Shown in pieces: positions 6,708 to 18,178 of a DNA stretch of 58,406 nucleotides. The stretch comes from Thalassotalea sp. 1_MG-2023 (GTDB taxonomy: Bacteria > Pseudomonadota > Gammaproteobacteria > Enterobacterales > Alteromonadaceae), in assembly GCF_030546745.1 (NCBI RefSeq), contig NZ_JAUOPD010000021.1:1-58406 (forward strand). Direction: 5' to 3'. Under the pieces are notes generated by a model. That model was not told the DNA's origin. It did not search any database and saw only the letters and a list, made by a program, of their open reading frames with translations. The position numbers were made by a program, and so were the translations under genes. Every line of letters starts with the position of its first letter. Positions within the stretch are counted from its first letter, which is position 1.

Positions 6708-6719
6708 ATAGTCAAACAG

Positions 6720-6750
6720 AAAAAACCCAGCGCAGGGCTGGGCTTTTTTA
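6720..6750. terminator. bidirectional terminator between intI and icd
   Basis: Stem CCCAGC (6726-6731) / GCTGGG (6737-6742) is flanked by A5-6 on the left and T6 on the right, so it can end transcription of both convergent genes. Confidence 0.85.
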
Positions 6751-6770
6751 TACGTGTACTTACTAAGCGC

Positions 6771-9017
<2,247 letters not shown>

Positions 9018-9035
9018 TTATTTTCAGCGAGTATG

Positions 9036-9086
9036 CAATAAAATGAATAAAAACCCGTAAATGTAAAATTAACATTCATTTTATTG
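9036..9086. promoter_or_regulatory. inverted repeat in the icd leader
   Basis: CAATAAAATGAAT (9036-9048) and ATTCATTTTATTG (9074-9086) are exact reverse complements separated by 25 bases, 31-81 bases upstream of the icd ATG. It could be an operator or a leader hairpin. Apart from this and the sites below, 9006-9312 shows no gene. Confidence 0.6.
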
Positions 9087-9312
9087 AAAAAAATATTTGC
9101 GCGCGCATAGTAAAGGAAACCGCGTTTTAACACAAGAATTCACTCTGCTTTGCTAATAAAAAAGCATGCTATTTTACAACAATTAGTAATGGATACCTTG
9201 TTAGCGTATGCGCCGCAATATCGCTATTTATGGGGGTCAACTGTCATTTTTCAAGTAGGCTATAACGCAATTATCGTCATGGAACACATTTAAAGGTTGA
9301 TCTTCAGTGGTC

Positions 9313-9362
9313 GTCTCGATTTCGATATTAAACGCCCTATGTTCACGTCTCGATATCGAGAC
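9313..9362. promoter_or_regulatory. paired palindromic sites, probable enhancer for the NtrC-type regulator
   Basis: GTCTCGATATCGAGAC (9347-9362) is a perfect 16-bp palindrome. A second, degenerate copy, GTCTCGATTTCGATAT (9313-9328), lies exactly 34 bp upstream. Both are about 60-115 bp upstream of the sigma-54 promoter at 9425, the normal place for upstream activating sequences bound by enhancer-binding proteins. The natural partner is the regulator encoded at 14127-15500 in the same operon. Confidence 0.6.
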
Positions 9363-9424
9363 TGCCACAAAATTCTTATCTAACAATAAATGTAATTTAT
9401 TGAATTTTATATACATTTACATTT

Positions 9425-9440
9425 TGGCACTGTCTTAGCT
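9425..9440 (+). promoter_or_regulatory. sigma-54 promoter of the ABC export operon
   Basis: TGGCACTGTCTTAGCT against the consensus TGGCAC-N5-TTGCW: the -24 element is perfect, the spacing is right and the -12 element has one change (TAGC for TTGC). It is 73 bp upstream of the first gene of an operon that encodes its own sigma-54 activator. Confidence 0.65.
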
Positions 9441-9512
9441 TTATCTAGGTTACAAATCGTTCACTGTACTTTAAGCGCCCTGTTCGCTTTCGTTGATGTA
9501 AAAAGGAATACG

Positions 9513-10763
9513 ATGGATATCGTTAGAAAAAAACAAAAAAACTTCACCCCAATCATAAAGTGGGCCGTTATTGCCGTGGTTATTATCTCATGTATATGGG
9601 CATTAACTTATGCCAGTAATCGTGGTCATAAAGTGTCAGCAAACAATGTGCTGTTTGATACAGTGCAATCTGGCGATCTTACTCTTGACGTTCGAGGCAT
9701 TGGCGTATTAGTACCAAAAGAAGTCTACTGGGTAGCAACAGAAGTCAACGGGCGCGTTGACAAAGTGTTTAAAAAAGCAGGGGCTGCTGTTAAAAAAGAT
9801 GACTTAATCATTTCAATGAAGAACTCATCTCTTACCCAACAGTTAGAAGAAAGCCAATGGGAGCTTGAAGAAACAAAAGCACAACTTAACGCTCAGCGTG
9901 TTGCGCTTGAATCACAAGTGCTAGATCAAGAAACACTAGTGATAAACAGTCAATTAAACTATGAAAGTGCCCTGCTAACGCTTAACGCTCAAAAAACTTT
10001 ATTAAGTCAAGGCATCGTTGCCATATCCAAAGTAGAGCATGAAGAAGTTAAAATTGAAGTGGAGCAATTGTTACAACGATGGCAATTAGAAAAAAAGCGC
10101 TACGCCAAAGCACAAGAAAACTTAGTAGCACAAAAGCGAGCGTTTAACGCGCGTTTAAAACGGATGGAACGTGGTACAGCAAGAATTCAACACTTGGTGA
10201 ACAGTTTAGAAATACGTGCATCAATCGATAGTATCGTACAAGAAATGCCATTAGAGTTAGGACAACAAATAACCGCAGGAACGAATGTGGCGCGGTTAGC
10301 TCGTAATGATGAATTTATTGCAGAAATTCGTGTGCCTGAAAAACAAATTTATCAAATCGGATTAACTCAAGCAGTAACCCTAGACACGAAAACCAGCAAA
10401 GTAAGCGGCGAGGTTATTCGCATTGATCCATCCGTTGTCAATGGTTCTGTACAAGTTGATGTAGCTATTACAGGAACATTACCCAAAGAAGCAAGGCCTG
10501 AGCTCAGTGTTGACGGTATTATTCATGTCGCCCATCTAACAAACACTCTTTATGTTAAGCGCCCAATGTATGCCAAAGCAAATGAATCAAGTGCTGTATA
10601 TGTAGTAAACACTGAAAATAACAGCGTGGCTTTACGAGACGTAACTTTTGGCCGCTCTTCTCAAACTCACATTGAAATTATTTCTGGTCTCTCTGTTGGT
10701 GAAAACGTTGTGGTATCAAACGTATCGTCTTGGAAAGACAAACAAATTAACGCAATACAATAG
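9513..10763 (+). CDS. membrane-fusion (HlyD/MacA-like) subunit of an ABC exporter
   Basis: A 416-aa periplasmic adaptor. It has one N-terminal transmembrane helix (about 17-33, IKWAVIAVVIISCIWAL), a lipoyl-like strand segment (about 70-95), a coiled-coil hairpin (about 105-215) and then beta-barrel and membrane-proximal domains (about 225-416). It would link the inner-membrane ABC complex encoded next to it to an outer-membrane channel. It is the first gene of a five-gene operon with 23-bp spacing to the ATPase. The Shine-Dalgarno AAAAGGA precedes the ATG. The substrate is unknown; related MacA-type systems export peptides, lipids or toxins. Confidence 0.85.
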   Translation: MDIVRKKQKNFTPIIKWAVIAVVIISCIWALTYASNRGHKVSANNVLFDTVQSGDLTLDVRGIGVLVPKEVYWVATEVNGRVDKVFKKAGAAVKKDDLIISMKNSSLTQQLEESQWELEETKAQLNAQRVALESQVLDQETLVINSQLNYESALLTLNAQKTLLSQGIVAISKVEHEEVKIEVEQLLQRWQLEKKRYAKAQENLVAQKRAFNARLKRMERGTARIQHLVNSLEIRASIDSIVQEMPLELGQQITAGTNVARLARNDEFIAEIRVPEKQIYQIGLTQAVTLDTKTSKVSGEVIRIDPSVVNGSVQVDVAITGTLPKEARPELSVDGIIHVAHLTNTLYVKRPMYAKANESSAVYVVNTENNSVALRDVTFGRSSQTHIEIISGLSVGENVVVSNVSSWKDKQINAIQ

Positions 10764-10786
10764 TTAACAATAATAAGGAAAGCACA

Positions 10787-11509
10787 ATGCAAAACCAAGA
10801 TAATACCCTCGTGGCCTTGAATGCCTTAGACAAAATATTTTATACCGACGATGTAGAAACCCATGCATTAGAAGGAATTAATTTAACTATTCGCCAAGGT
10901 GAATTTATTTCAATTGCCGGCCCATCGGGTTGTGGTAAATCTACTTTATTATCTATTTTAGGTTTATTAGATACGCCGACTAACGGTAATTACCAATTAT
11001 CAGGACACAACGTAACTAGTTTAGATAAAGACGAACGCGCGCTGATCCGCAATGAGAAAATTGGTTTTATTTTCCAAGCATTTAATTTAATCAGTGACTT
11101 AACCGTTCAAGAAAATGTAGAGCTTCCTTTATCTTATCGCTCAGATATTAGCAAAAGAGAACGCCAACAACTGGTAGCTGATGCTTTAAAACAAGTAGAT
11201 ATGCAACATCGTGCCAATCATTTTCCCTCGCAATTATCAGGGGGGCAGCAACAGCGTGTTGCAGTAGCACGAGCCATAGCCGGTAAACCCGCTATTATTC
11301 TTGCCGATGAACCAACCGGTAATTTAGACTCAAAAAATGCAGGAGCAGTCATGGAATTGCTGGATAAACTTCATGCTAATGGCGCTACCATTTGCATGGT
11401 TACTCATGATCCTCGTTCTGCAAGCCGCGCCGATCGCATCATTGAAATTTTCGACGGTAAAGTAGTTGCCGACCGCCCTTCTGAAACCCCAAGCGCTATC
11501 GCTATTTAG
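10787..11509 (+). CDS. ABC transporter ATP-binding protein, MacB/LolD type
   Basis: A 240-aa nucleotide-binding subunit. Walker A is GPSGCGKST (45-53), the Q-loop is FQAFN (96-100), the signature is LSGGQQQR (150-157) and Walker B with catalytic Glu is ILADEPTGN (about 171-179), with switch His in VTHD. The TGNLDS motif and the length are those of the LolD/MacB/FtsE branch that partners FtsX-like permeases. It powers the permease encoded 18 bp downstream. Confidence 0.93.
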   Translation: MQNQDNTLVALNALDKIFYTDDVETHALEGINLTIRQGEFISIAGPSGCGKSTLLSILGLLDTPTNGNYQLSGHNVTSLDKDERALIRNEKIGFIFQAFNLISDLTVQENVELPLSYRSDISKRERQQLVADALKQVDMQHRANHFPSQLSGGQQQRVAVARAIAGKPAIILADEPTGNLDSKNAGAVMELLDKLHANGATICMVTHDPRSASRADRIIEIFDGKVVADRPSETPSAIAI

Positions 11510-11527
11510 TGGGCTGAGGATATAAAT

Positions 11528-14032
11528 ATGAGCTTATCAATAGAGTTTAAGTATTCAATGCGTATGTTGTTAAAAAAGCCATTGTTTACTTCATTAACTA
11601 TTTTAATCGTTGCCATAGGGCTCGGTTTAACCGTTTATACTTTTTCATTATTAAACGGCTTGGTCTTCAAACCACTTTATTTAAATGGTGAAAACGAAAT
11701 TGTCGCCATTGAAGCACAGTTTGATCACAACCATTTATCGCGTCGTGCAGCTGATCCATATCACGTTAATTTAGCGGCAAAACAACTAGGCATTTTCGAA
11801 AACCATGGTTTTTTTACTGAAGGTACTACTTTCATTGGTGGAAACTCTAGCCAGTATTCAGCACTTTTTACGGCTAAAAAAATGAACGCCAGCTATACCA
11901 GTGTCAACATATTCGACATGACAGGTATACAACCATTACATGGAAGAGGCTTTATTCAAGATGATTTTGTTGATGGTGCAGAGCCTGTGGTGGTACTTAG
12001 TTATGACGTATGGCAACAGTATTTTAATGCCGATCCAAAAGTAATAAATCAACAAGTCGCTCTAGATGCCATGCCTGGTAGAATTGTTGGCATTATGCCG
12101 GAAGGTTTTTCATTCCCAGATAAAGCACAAATATGGCAACCATTAAATGAACGTATTGTTAATCCCGTTGAGGCTACTTTTAGTAGTTATTTGGCATTTG
12201 CTCGTTTAGCTGAAGGAGTAACAATAGAAGAAGCGCAAGCTGGTTTAGATGCTATAAATCAACAAATTGCATCTTCCATAAAAGAAGACTTCAATTTTCG
12301 TATTCCAGATGACGGTAGGTACTTAAATGTTTTACCGTACAAACAAGCAAGCATTACCCAGTACTACAACATTTTTATCGCTTTATTAATTGTTGTTTTT
12401 CTCATTCTACTACTTGCCTGTATTAACGTGAGTAATTTGTTACTTGCTCGAGTGAATGAAAGAATAAAAGAAGTAGCTATTCGTTTAGCACTAGGTATTC
12501 CACGTAAAAAGCTCATGATTCAAATGCTTTGGGAAAGTGTGTTTATTTGTACCATTGGTGGTTTTCTTGCCCTACTCTTCGCTGCATATGGCATTGAACT
12601 GACTAACAACATGTTCAACCAAGCGTTTGCCATTAATAATGAAAAACCGTTCTGGTGGACCTTAAACATTGATAGTCAAGCTATCGTTATTTTGGTGTTT
12701 TCCATTATAGCAATGGTATTGATCACCGGTCTATTTCCAGCTTATAAAGCATTAAAAAGTGATTTTAATGCGGTAATACGTGACGGTACTCGAGGAGCAT
12801 TAGGTAAAAAAGCAGCTAATATTGGTAAAGCATTGGTCATTTCTGAAATTGTTTTATCTTGTGTAGTGCTCGTAATGGCAACCGTTTTATTATCAACAGG
12901 CTATTTCGCAAGTAAAGCTGACTACGGTGTTGAAACGACTTCGCGTTTAACTGCTCAGTTACAGTTACCACCCGAAAAATATCCAGTAAGACGTGATACC
13001 GAGCATAATTATCAAGATCGTATCAATCGCTCACAGGTTTTTTATCGAATTAAAAGCGCAATAGACGCCATGCCTAACATTAATGCAAGTGCCATGATGA
13101 CGCAATTACCTGGTACAGGTGAAGGTACTAGTTTCTTTGAAATTGAAGGTAGGGCTGCCGCTGTTTATAATGAAAACCCTTACAGTAATAATGAATTAAT
13201 AGCCAGTGACTCTTGGCGAGCTTTAGGTATGAAAGTCATTCAAGGGCGAGACTTTGATCACCGTGATGCCGAAGATGGTGCGCTTAGTATTATTATTAAT
13301 CAATCAATCGCAAGTGCTTTCTTCCCAAATGGTGATGCCGTTGGAAAACGCGTTCGGCGTGCAGGTCGAAATGGCCAACGTGGTGATTGGTTTACTATTG
13401 TCGGCGTAGTGTCTGACACTTTCCATGGTTCAACCATGAGCTCGTCAAGTGCTTCATATAACTCGTATCATTCTATGGACAACTTGGGCCCAATGAGACA
13501 ATACATTGCCGTACATTATACGGGTGATGAAAAAACAGCGACCGCAGCGTTAATGCAAGCGGTTGCAAGTGTAGACTCTGATGTCGGAATTTATCATATT
13601 CAAACTTACGACAACCTGATCCAACAGCCAATGAAACTGTTACTTTCCGTCAGTAAAATATTTCTATTTTGTGGGGTTGTTGCAGTAATTCTAGCGGCAA
13701 GCGGAATATATGCAATGGCTTCAAACAGCATATTAACGAGAACACAGGAGATCGGTGTTCGTCGTGCAATTGGTGCTCCTGATAAAAAAATTATGCTGAT
13801 GTTTTTAAAGCAGGCTGCAACACAGTTGCTTATTGGTTTAGCATTAGGCATTACTTTATCTATTGTGTTAACAGATTACATGTCTAATACTATTGTGATC
13901 AATCCTGAAAGCTATGGAATTGCGCTAGTTGGTATTCCATTATTGATCACATTTATGGTGATAATAGCTACCTATATTCCATCACGTTCAATTTTACGGT
14001 TGGAACCAAGCGACGCATTACATTATGATTAA
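11528..14032 (+). CDS. ABC transporter permease, MacB_PCD/FtsX type, duplicated
   Basis: An 834-aa inner-membrane protein with two copies of the MacB periplasmic core plus FtsX unit. The first helix is at about 15-40, followed by a large periplasmic domain to about 270. Three helices around 280-410 come next, then a second N-terminal helix near 435-460, a second periplasmic domain to about 690 and three last helices (about 700-825). No ATPase is fused, unlike MacB itself. This eight-helix layout matches mechanotransmitter exporters such as the ADOP/YknZ-like families. It forms a complex with the upstream ATPase and adaptor. Confidence 0.9.
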   Translation: MSLSIEFKYSMRMLLKKPLFTSLTILIVAIGLGLTVYTFSLLNGLVFKPLYLNGENEIVAIEAQFDHNHLSRRAADPYHVNLAAKQLGIFENHGFFTEGTTFIGGNSSQYSALFTAKKMNASYTSVNIFDMTGIQPLHGRGFIQDDFVDGAEPVVVLSYDVWQQYFNADPKVINQQVALDAMPGRIVGIMPEGFSFPDKAQIWQPLNERIVNPVEATFSSYLAFARLAEGVTIEEAQAGLDAINQQIASSIKEDFNFRIPDDGRYLNVLPYKQASITQYYNIFIALLIVVFLILLLACINVSNLLLARVNERIKEVAIRLALGIPRKKLMIQMLWESVFICTIGGFLALLFAAYGIELTNNMFNQAFAINNEKPFWWTLNIDSQAIVILVFSIIAMVLITGLFPAYKALKSDFNAVIRDGTRGALGKKAANIGKALVISEIVLSCVVLVMATVLLSTGYFASKADYGVETTSRLTAQLQLPPEKYPVRRDTEHNYQDRINRSQVFYRIKSAIDAMPNINASAMMTQLPGTGEGTSFFEIEGRAAAVYNENPYSNNELIASDSWRALGMKVIQGRDFDHRDAEDGALSIIINQSIASAFFPNGDAVGKRVRRAGRNGQRGDWFTIVGVVSDTFHGSTMSSSSASYNSYHSMDNLGPMRQYIAVHYTGDEKTATAALMQAVASVDSDVGIYHIQTYDNLIQQPMKLLLSVSKIFLFCGVVAVILAASGIYAMASNSILTRTQEIGVRRAIGAPDKKIMLMFLKQAATQLLIGLALGITLSIVLTDYMSNTIVINPESYGIALVGIPLLITFMVIIATYIPSRSILRLEPSDALHYD

Positions 14033-14055
14033 CAAAACATAACAATCCTACAAGT

Positions 14056-14072
14056 GGCGGTCATTGACCGCC
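14056..14072 (+). terminator. intercistronic hairpin, weak terminator
   Basis: GGCGGTCA/TGACCGCC is a perfect 8-bp palindromic stem followed by TTTCT, lying between the permease and the regulator gene. It could attenuate readthrough so that the regulators are made at a lower level than the transporter, or it could protect the upstream mRNA. Confidence 0.5.
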
Positions 14073-14126
14073 TTTCTAATGTTAACAATGTCTTGAGCAA
14101 CAAGCAGTAAAGTGAATGAAAATATA

Positions 14127-15500
14127 ATGAGCCATTCCAAACCGAGTATTTTAATCGCAGACGACGATGAAAACGTGCTTTCAGCATTGACGCTTGCGTT
14201 AAAGAATGAAAATTATCAAATAATCAAAGCAACAACCCCTCATCAGGTAATCACCCTTTTATCACGCAAACAGTTTTCCTGCTTATTGCTCGATTTAAAT
14301 TATACTCAAGATACCACCTCTGGTTCTGAGGGCATGCAACTAGTTGAAGCGATACGTAATATCGATAGCCATGTGCCAATTATCGCAATGACAGGCTATA
14401 GTAGTGTAGATATTGCTGTTGAAATGATGAAACGTGGCGCAAATGATTTTATCGAAAAGCCATGGAGAAATGCTCAGTTAAGCAATAAAATAAAACAGCA
14501 AATTGAACGAGTAAACATTGTTCGTAAAAATGAAAAGCTATCGCAAGCTAACGCCCTGCTGACTAATAAACAACGAGGTGTTATTGCACATTCTGCTGAA
14601 ATGCGTCAAGTATTAGCACAAATAGAGCGTATTGCAGTAAGCGATATGAATGTATTGTTTACCGGTGAAAATGGTACCGGTAAATCTATGCTGGCACATT
14701 ATTTACATCAACATTCAACGCGAAACAACAATAGCTTTATTACTGTAAATATGGGCGCGATCAGTGAACCTTTATTTGAAAGCGAAATGTTTGGCCACGT
14801 TAAAGGTGCATTTACCGACGCAAAAGAAGATCGCATAGGTCGATTTGAGCTTGCATCACAAGGCACTTTATTTTTAGATGAAATCGCCAATATTCATCTT
14901 AACCAGCAAGCAAAATTACTTCACATTTTAGAAGAACGTAAGTTTGAGCGTGTTGGTTCCCACATCACATTAGACGCTGATGTTAGAGTGGTTTCTGCAA
15001 CCAATGCTAATCTTGAACAATTGGTTTTAGAAAAGCAGTTTAGGCAAGACTTATTGTATCGGTTAAACACGGTAGAAATTCGTATCCCGTCACTAAAAGA
15101 ACGCGTAGATGACATTATTCCCCTAGCAAACTACTTTATAGAACAGTATTGCCAAAAATATCGTATGCAGACAAAAACATTAAGCAAAGAAGCAGCACAA
15201 GCAATGATGTATTACCAATGGCCAGGAAATATTCGTGAGTTAAGTCATACCATTGAACGAGCATTATTTTTGTCACCTGAACAAACCATACAACTAAACG
15301 ATTTAAATTTACCCACAAACAAAGCGACCATTAGCCAATGTTTACATGAGAAAACCCTTGAAGACATAGAAAAGCAAATTATTATTGAGCGTTTACAACG
15401 TTTTCAGCATGACCCACACAATACGGCTAAATCTCTTGGGCTTTCGAGAAGTTCGTATTACCGCAGGCTTGAAAAGTACCAGTTAACGAACGCTCAATGA
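14127..15500 (+). CDS. NtrC-family sigma-54-dependent response regulator
   Basis: A three-domain regulator (462 aa counted from an alternative GTG at 14112, 457 aa from this ATG). In the longer numbering the receiver domain has acidic pocket D17-D19, phospho-acceptor D61 and K117. The AAA+ domain has Walker A GENGTGKS (185-192) and Walker B TLFLDE (252-257). A C-terminal Fis-type helix-turn-helix contains TAKSLGLSRSSYYRRL. The sigma-54-contacting loop reads GAFTDA (232-237) instead of the usual GAFTGA. It should activate the promoter at 9425 through the palindromes at 9313-9362. It overlaps the kinase gene by 4 bp. The start is not certain, since neither candidate has a strong Shine-Dalgarno. 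Confidence 0.9.
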   Translation: MSHSKPSILIADDDENVLSALTLALKNENYQIIKATTPHQVITLLSRKQFSCLLLDLNYTQDTTSGSEGMQLVEAIRNIDSHVPIIAMTGYSSVDIAVEMMKRGANDFIEKPWRNAQLSNKIKQQIERVNIVRKNEKLSQANALLTNKQRGVIAHSAEMRQVLAQIERIAVSDMNVLFTGENGTGKSMLAHYLHQHSTRNNNSFITVNMGAISEPLFESEMFGHVKGAFTDAKEDRIGRFELASQGTLFLDEIANIHLNQQAKLLHILEERKFERVGSHITLDADVRVVSATNANLEQLVLEKQFRQDLLYRLNTVEIRIPSLKERVDDIIPLANYFIEQYCQKYRMQTKTLSKEAAQAMMYYQWPGNIRELSHTIERALFLSPEQTIQLNDLNLPTNKATISQCLHEKTLEDIEKQIIIERLQRFQHDPHNTAKSLGLSRSSYYRRLEKYQLTNAQ

Positions 15501-16831
15501 CCGATAAAACCTCATCAAGCTCATTTGAAAATAAACTTACTCTACAAAGTTTATATATTGCCTTAGTCCCTACTTTATTATTATTGATAGTACTTTGGCA
15601 GATATCTTTATCGTTTTATCTGAAACTTATTATCACTATTTTCACTTTATCCTTTGTTGCTATCGGTAATTTATTAATTTGGCGACGTATTCGCAATCAA
15701 TTACGAACAACAACCAATGTGGTTGAAGCATTAATTACCGGTGATACAACCATGCGTCCGAGCTCGGCAATCAAAAGCGGAGCACTTGCCGAGTTAAATT
15801 CAGTGATCAACACCGCGGCTATTCAATTAGCCGAACAACGTTTAGTGTCTAAAGAGCATCACATTGCCATGGCAAAAGTATTAGAACACATTAACGTTGC
15901 CGTGATTTGTTTAGATGAACATGCTGTGGTTACACTATTAAACCCAAAAGCCAAGCATCTGTTTGCACTGCAAAATGAAATGATAGGTATGCCAGCACGA
16001 AGTTTCGGCATTGATAAATCTTTATTAACACAACAAGTACAGCAAGTCGTTACAATTACCACAGATAAAATAGAAAAACGGGTATACCTTCAAACAGATA
16101 GCTACCGATTGTATGGCAAAACTTATACCTTATTATTTCTTAACGACGTACAAAAACTATTGCAAAATGAAGAGCGCGTTGCATGGCAACGTTTACTGAG
16201 AGTGCTTAGTCATGAAATTAACAATTCCCTAGCGCCCATTGCTTCCATCGGTGAATCACTCACTCAAGTGGTTAGTACGGCTAATTTGGAAGCTGAAATA
16301 TCTGATGACCTTAGCGACGGCTTACGGATCATAACAGAACGAGCATTAACATTAAATAGTTTTATTAAGCAATATCAATCACTAACACATCTACCTACTC
16401 CTGATAAAATCACTTTTTCAATCAAGAACTTTATTTACGATCTCTGTGAATTATTTCCGGAAACTTCCATTGAAATAAACACACACAATGATATGGAAAT
16501 TTTTGCAGATAAAAGCCAGCTATCACAAGTAGTCGTAAATTTATTAACAAACGCAATGCAAGCCAACCCACCAAATGAATATTGTCTTATCGAATTAAGT
16601 TGGCAAGTTAACAACGACATGGTGCAAATTATTATTTGCGATAACGGTGATGGTATAAAAAACCCTGACAACATTTTTGTGCCATTTTACACGACTAAAA
16701 AGCATGGTAGCGGTATAGGGTTAGTGTTATGCCGTCAAATTATGTTTAATCATGGTGGTGATTTAACCTTGACCAATAGACAACTACAAACGGGTGCAGT
16801 TGCCACTATTTCATTACCAACAACAATATGA
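15497..16831 (+). CDS. NtrB/NtrY-like sensor histidine kinase
   Basis: A 444-aa membrane kinase. It has two adjacent transmembrane helices (about 16-38 and 42-62) with almost no periplasmic loop, then a HAMP-like linker and a PAS-like domain (about 125-220). The H-box is LSHEINNSLAPI with phospho-acceptor H239, and the HATPase domain has an N-box (NLLTNAMQA), G1 (DNGDG) and G2 (GSGIGL). The lack of a sensor loop suggests it senses within the membrane or through the transporter, as BceS-like kinases do. It is translationally coupled (ATGA) to the response regulator. Confidence 0.9.
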   Translation: MTDKTSSSSFENKLTLQSLYIALVPTLLLLIVLWQISLSFYLKLIITIFTLSFVAIGNLLIWRRIRNQLRTTTNVVEALITGDTTMRPSSAIKSGALAELNSVINTAAIQLAEQRLVSKEHHIAMAKVLEHINVAVICLDEHAVVTLLNPKAKHLFALQNEMIGMPARSFGIDKSLLTQQVQQVVTITTDKIEKRVYLQTDSYRLYGKTYTLLFLNDVQKLLQNEERVAWQRLLRVLSHEINNSLAPIASIGESLTQVVSTANLEAEISDDLSDGLRIITERALTLNSFIKQYQSLTHLPTPDKITFSIKNFIYDLCELFPETSIEINTHNDMEIFADKSQLSQVVVNLLTNAMQANPPNEYCLIELSWQVNNDMVQIIICDNGDGIKNPDNIFVPFYTTKKHGSGIGLVLCRQIMFNHGGDLTLTNRQLQTGAVATISLPTTI

Positions 16832-16911
16832 TCATTACTTTAATTGCAATGAATTGGGCAGCATCAACAATTAACGCTAGCGAAAAATTTCTCACCCTCT
16901 AAAATAGTGGG

Positions 16912-17586
16912 ATGAAACAAGAATACTCAAGAACTTCACGTAAAACTGCCACAACCAAAAAGCGGCTAACCAATCAGCGTTTACGTCAGAACAAAAAAGT
17001 TAGTAAACCGCCCATTGCAGAAAAAGATCGTATAATTGTGCTGTTAAACAAGCCGTTTAATGTGCTCAGTCAGTTTAGTGATAATAACGAATTACATCAC
17101 GAAAACCGACAATCATTAAAAGCCTTTGTTCCCATTAAAGATGTATATCCTGCAGGACGCTTAGATCGTGACAGCGAAGGATTATTACTATTAACCAATG
17201 ATGGAAAGTTACAGCATAAGCTGGCTAACCCAAAACAAAAAACAGAAAAAACTTATTGGGCACAAGTAGAAGGCGCTCCAACAGATCAAGATATTCAACA
17301 ATTAAGAGACGGTATTACGCTTAAAGACGGAGATACCTTACCGGCGAAAGTTAGCATTATTAATGAGCCTACACTTTGGCCAAGAACCCCACCCATACGT
17401 GAGCGTGCAAATATTCCAACAACTTGGTTAGAGATAAAAATTACAGAAGGACGTAACCGACAAGTACGCCGAATGACAGCACATATTGGCTTCCCTACGC
17501 TTAGACTGATCAGATACGCCATTGGTAAATACACCATTGAAGGGATTAAAAACGGTGAATACCAGGAAATACAACCTTATGGATAA
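16912..17586 (+). CDS. rluE: 23S rRNA pseudouridine(2457) synthase
   Basis: A 224-aa RsuA/RluE-family pseudouridine synthase. The catalytic motif is A-G-R-L-D85-R-D-S-E-G with D85 as nucleophile, followed by LLLLTNDG. The N-terminus is basic (Lys/Arg to residue 40) and there is no S4 domain, as in RluE. It modifies helix 89 of 23S rRNA near the peptidyl-transferase centre. The order rluE-nudJ-mnmA-hflD-purB is conserved in enterobacteria and supports the call. It overlaps nudJ by 8 bp. Confidence 0.92.
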   Translation: MKQEYSRTSRKTATTKKRLTNQRLRQNKKVSKPPIAEKDRIIVLLNKPFNVLSQFSDNNELHHENRQSLKAFVPIKDVYPAGRLDRDSEGLLLLTNDGKLQHKLANPKQKTEKTYWAQVEGAPTDQDIQQLRDGITLKDGDTLPAKVSIINEPTLWPRTPPIRERANIPTTWLEIKITEGRNRQVRRMTAHIGFPTLRLIRYAIGKYTIEGIKNGEYQEIQPYG

Positions 17587-18070
17587 TTCGAGTTACTGCA
17601 CACCATCGGTCCACGGGAGCGAGCAATTTAAACCAAATACAACGGTCGCTGCAGTAGTATTTGCAGAAAATAAATTCTTATTGGTAGAAGAAAAAGAAAA
17701 TGGACAAACGGTCTATAACCAACCGGCAGGTCATCTTGAAGCGAATGAAAATTTAGTATCAGCTTGCAGCAGAGAATTATATGAAGAAACAGGCTTAGCT
17801 TTAACACCTGATTACTGCTCAGGGATTTATTATTTTCATCGTCCTGAATTAAACCTATATTTTTTAAGGTTTTGTTTTGTAAAAACCTTAAGCAAAATAC
17901 AAACATGTACGCCGCACGACAATGAAATCATTGCCTGTCATTGGTTTACTTACGAACAAATAATTGCAATGAAAGAACAACTGCGAAGCCCTATGGTGTT
18001 GCAATGTATTGATGATTTTTTGTCAGGGCAAAAAATTCCTTTATCAATGCTTAGCTCTAATCTTCAATAA
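17579..18070 (+). CDS. nudJ: Nudix hydrolase NudJ
   Basis: A 163-aa Nudix phosphohydrolase. The Nudix box is complete: [22 protein letters not shown] (Gx5Ex7REUxEExGU). NudJ hydrolyses nucleoside di- and triphosphates and thiamin precursor pyrophosphates (HMP-PP, thiamin-PP). I start it at the ATG at 17579, inside the end of rluE, not at the in-frame site further upstream, because family members begin shortly before the first beta-strand (TTVAAVVF). The location between rluE and mnmA matches E. coli. Confidence 0.9.
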   Translation: MDNSSYCTPSVHGSEQFKPNTTVAAVVFAENKFLLVEEKENGQTVYNQPAGHLEANENLVSACSRELYEETGLALTPDYCSGIYYFHRPELNLYFLRFCFVKTLSKIQTCTPHDNEIIACHWFTYEQIIAMKEQLRSPMVLQCIDDFLSGQKIPLSMLSSNLQ

Positions 18071-18178
18071 AAACATTGCTAAATAAAATTTTTTGTATAA
18101 ATTAAGAACATATACTGTTGATTTATAAATCACTTACGTACTTGGTAATGAAATAAACGGCGAGTAAAAGGAGATGAT

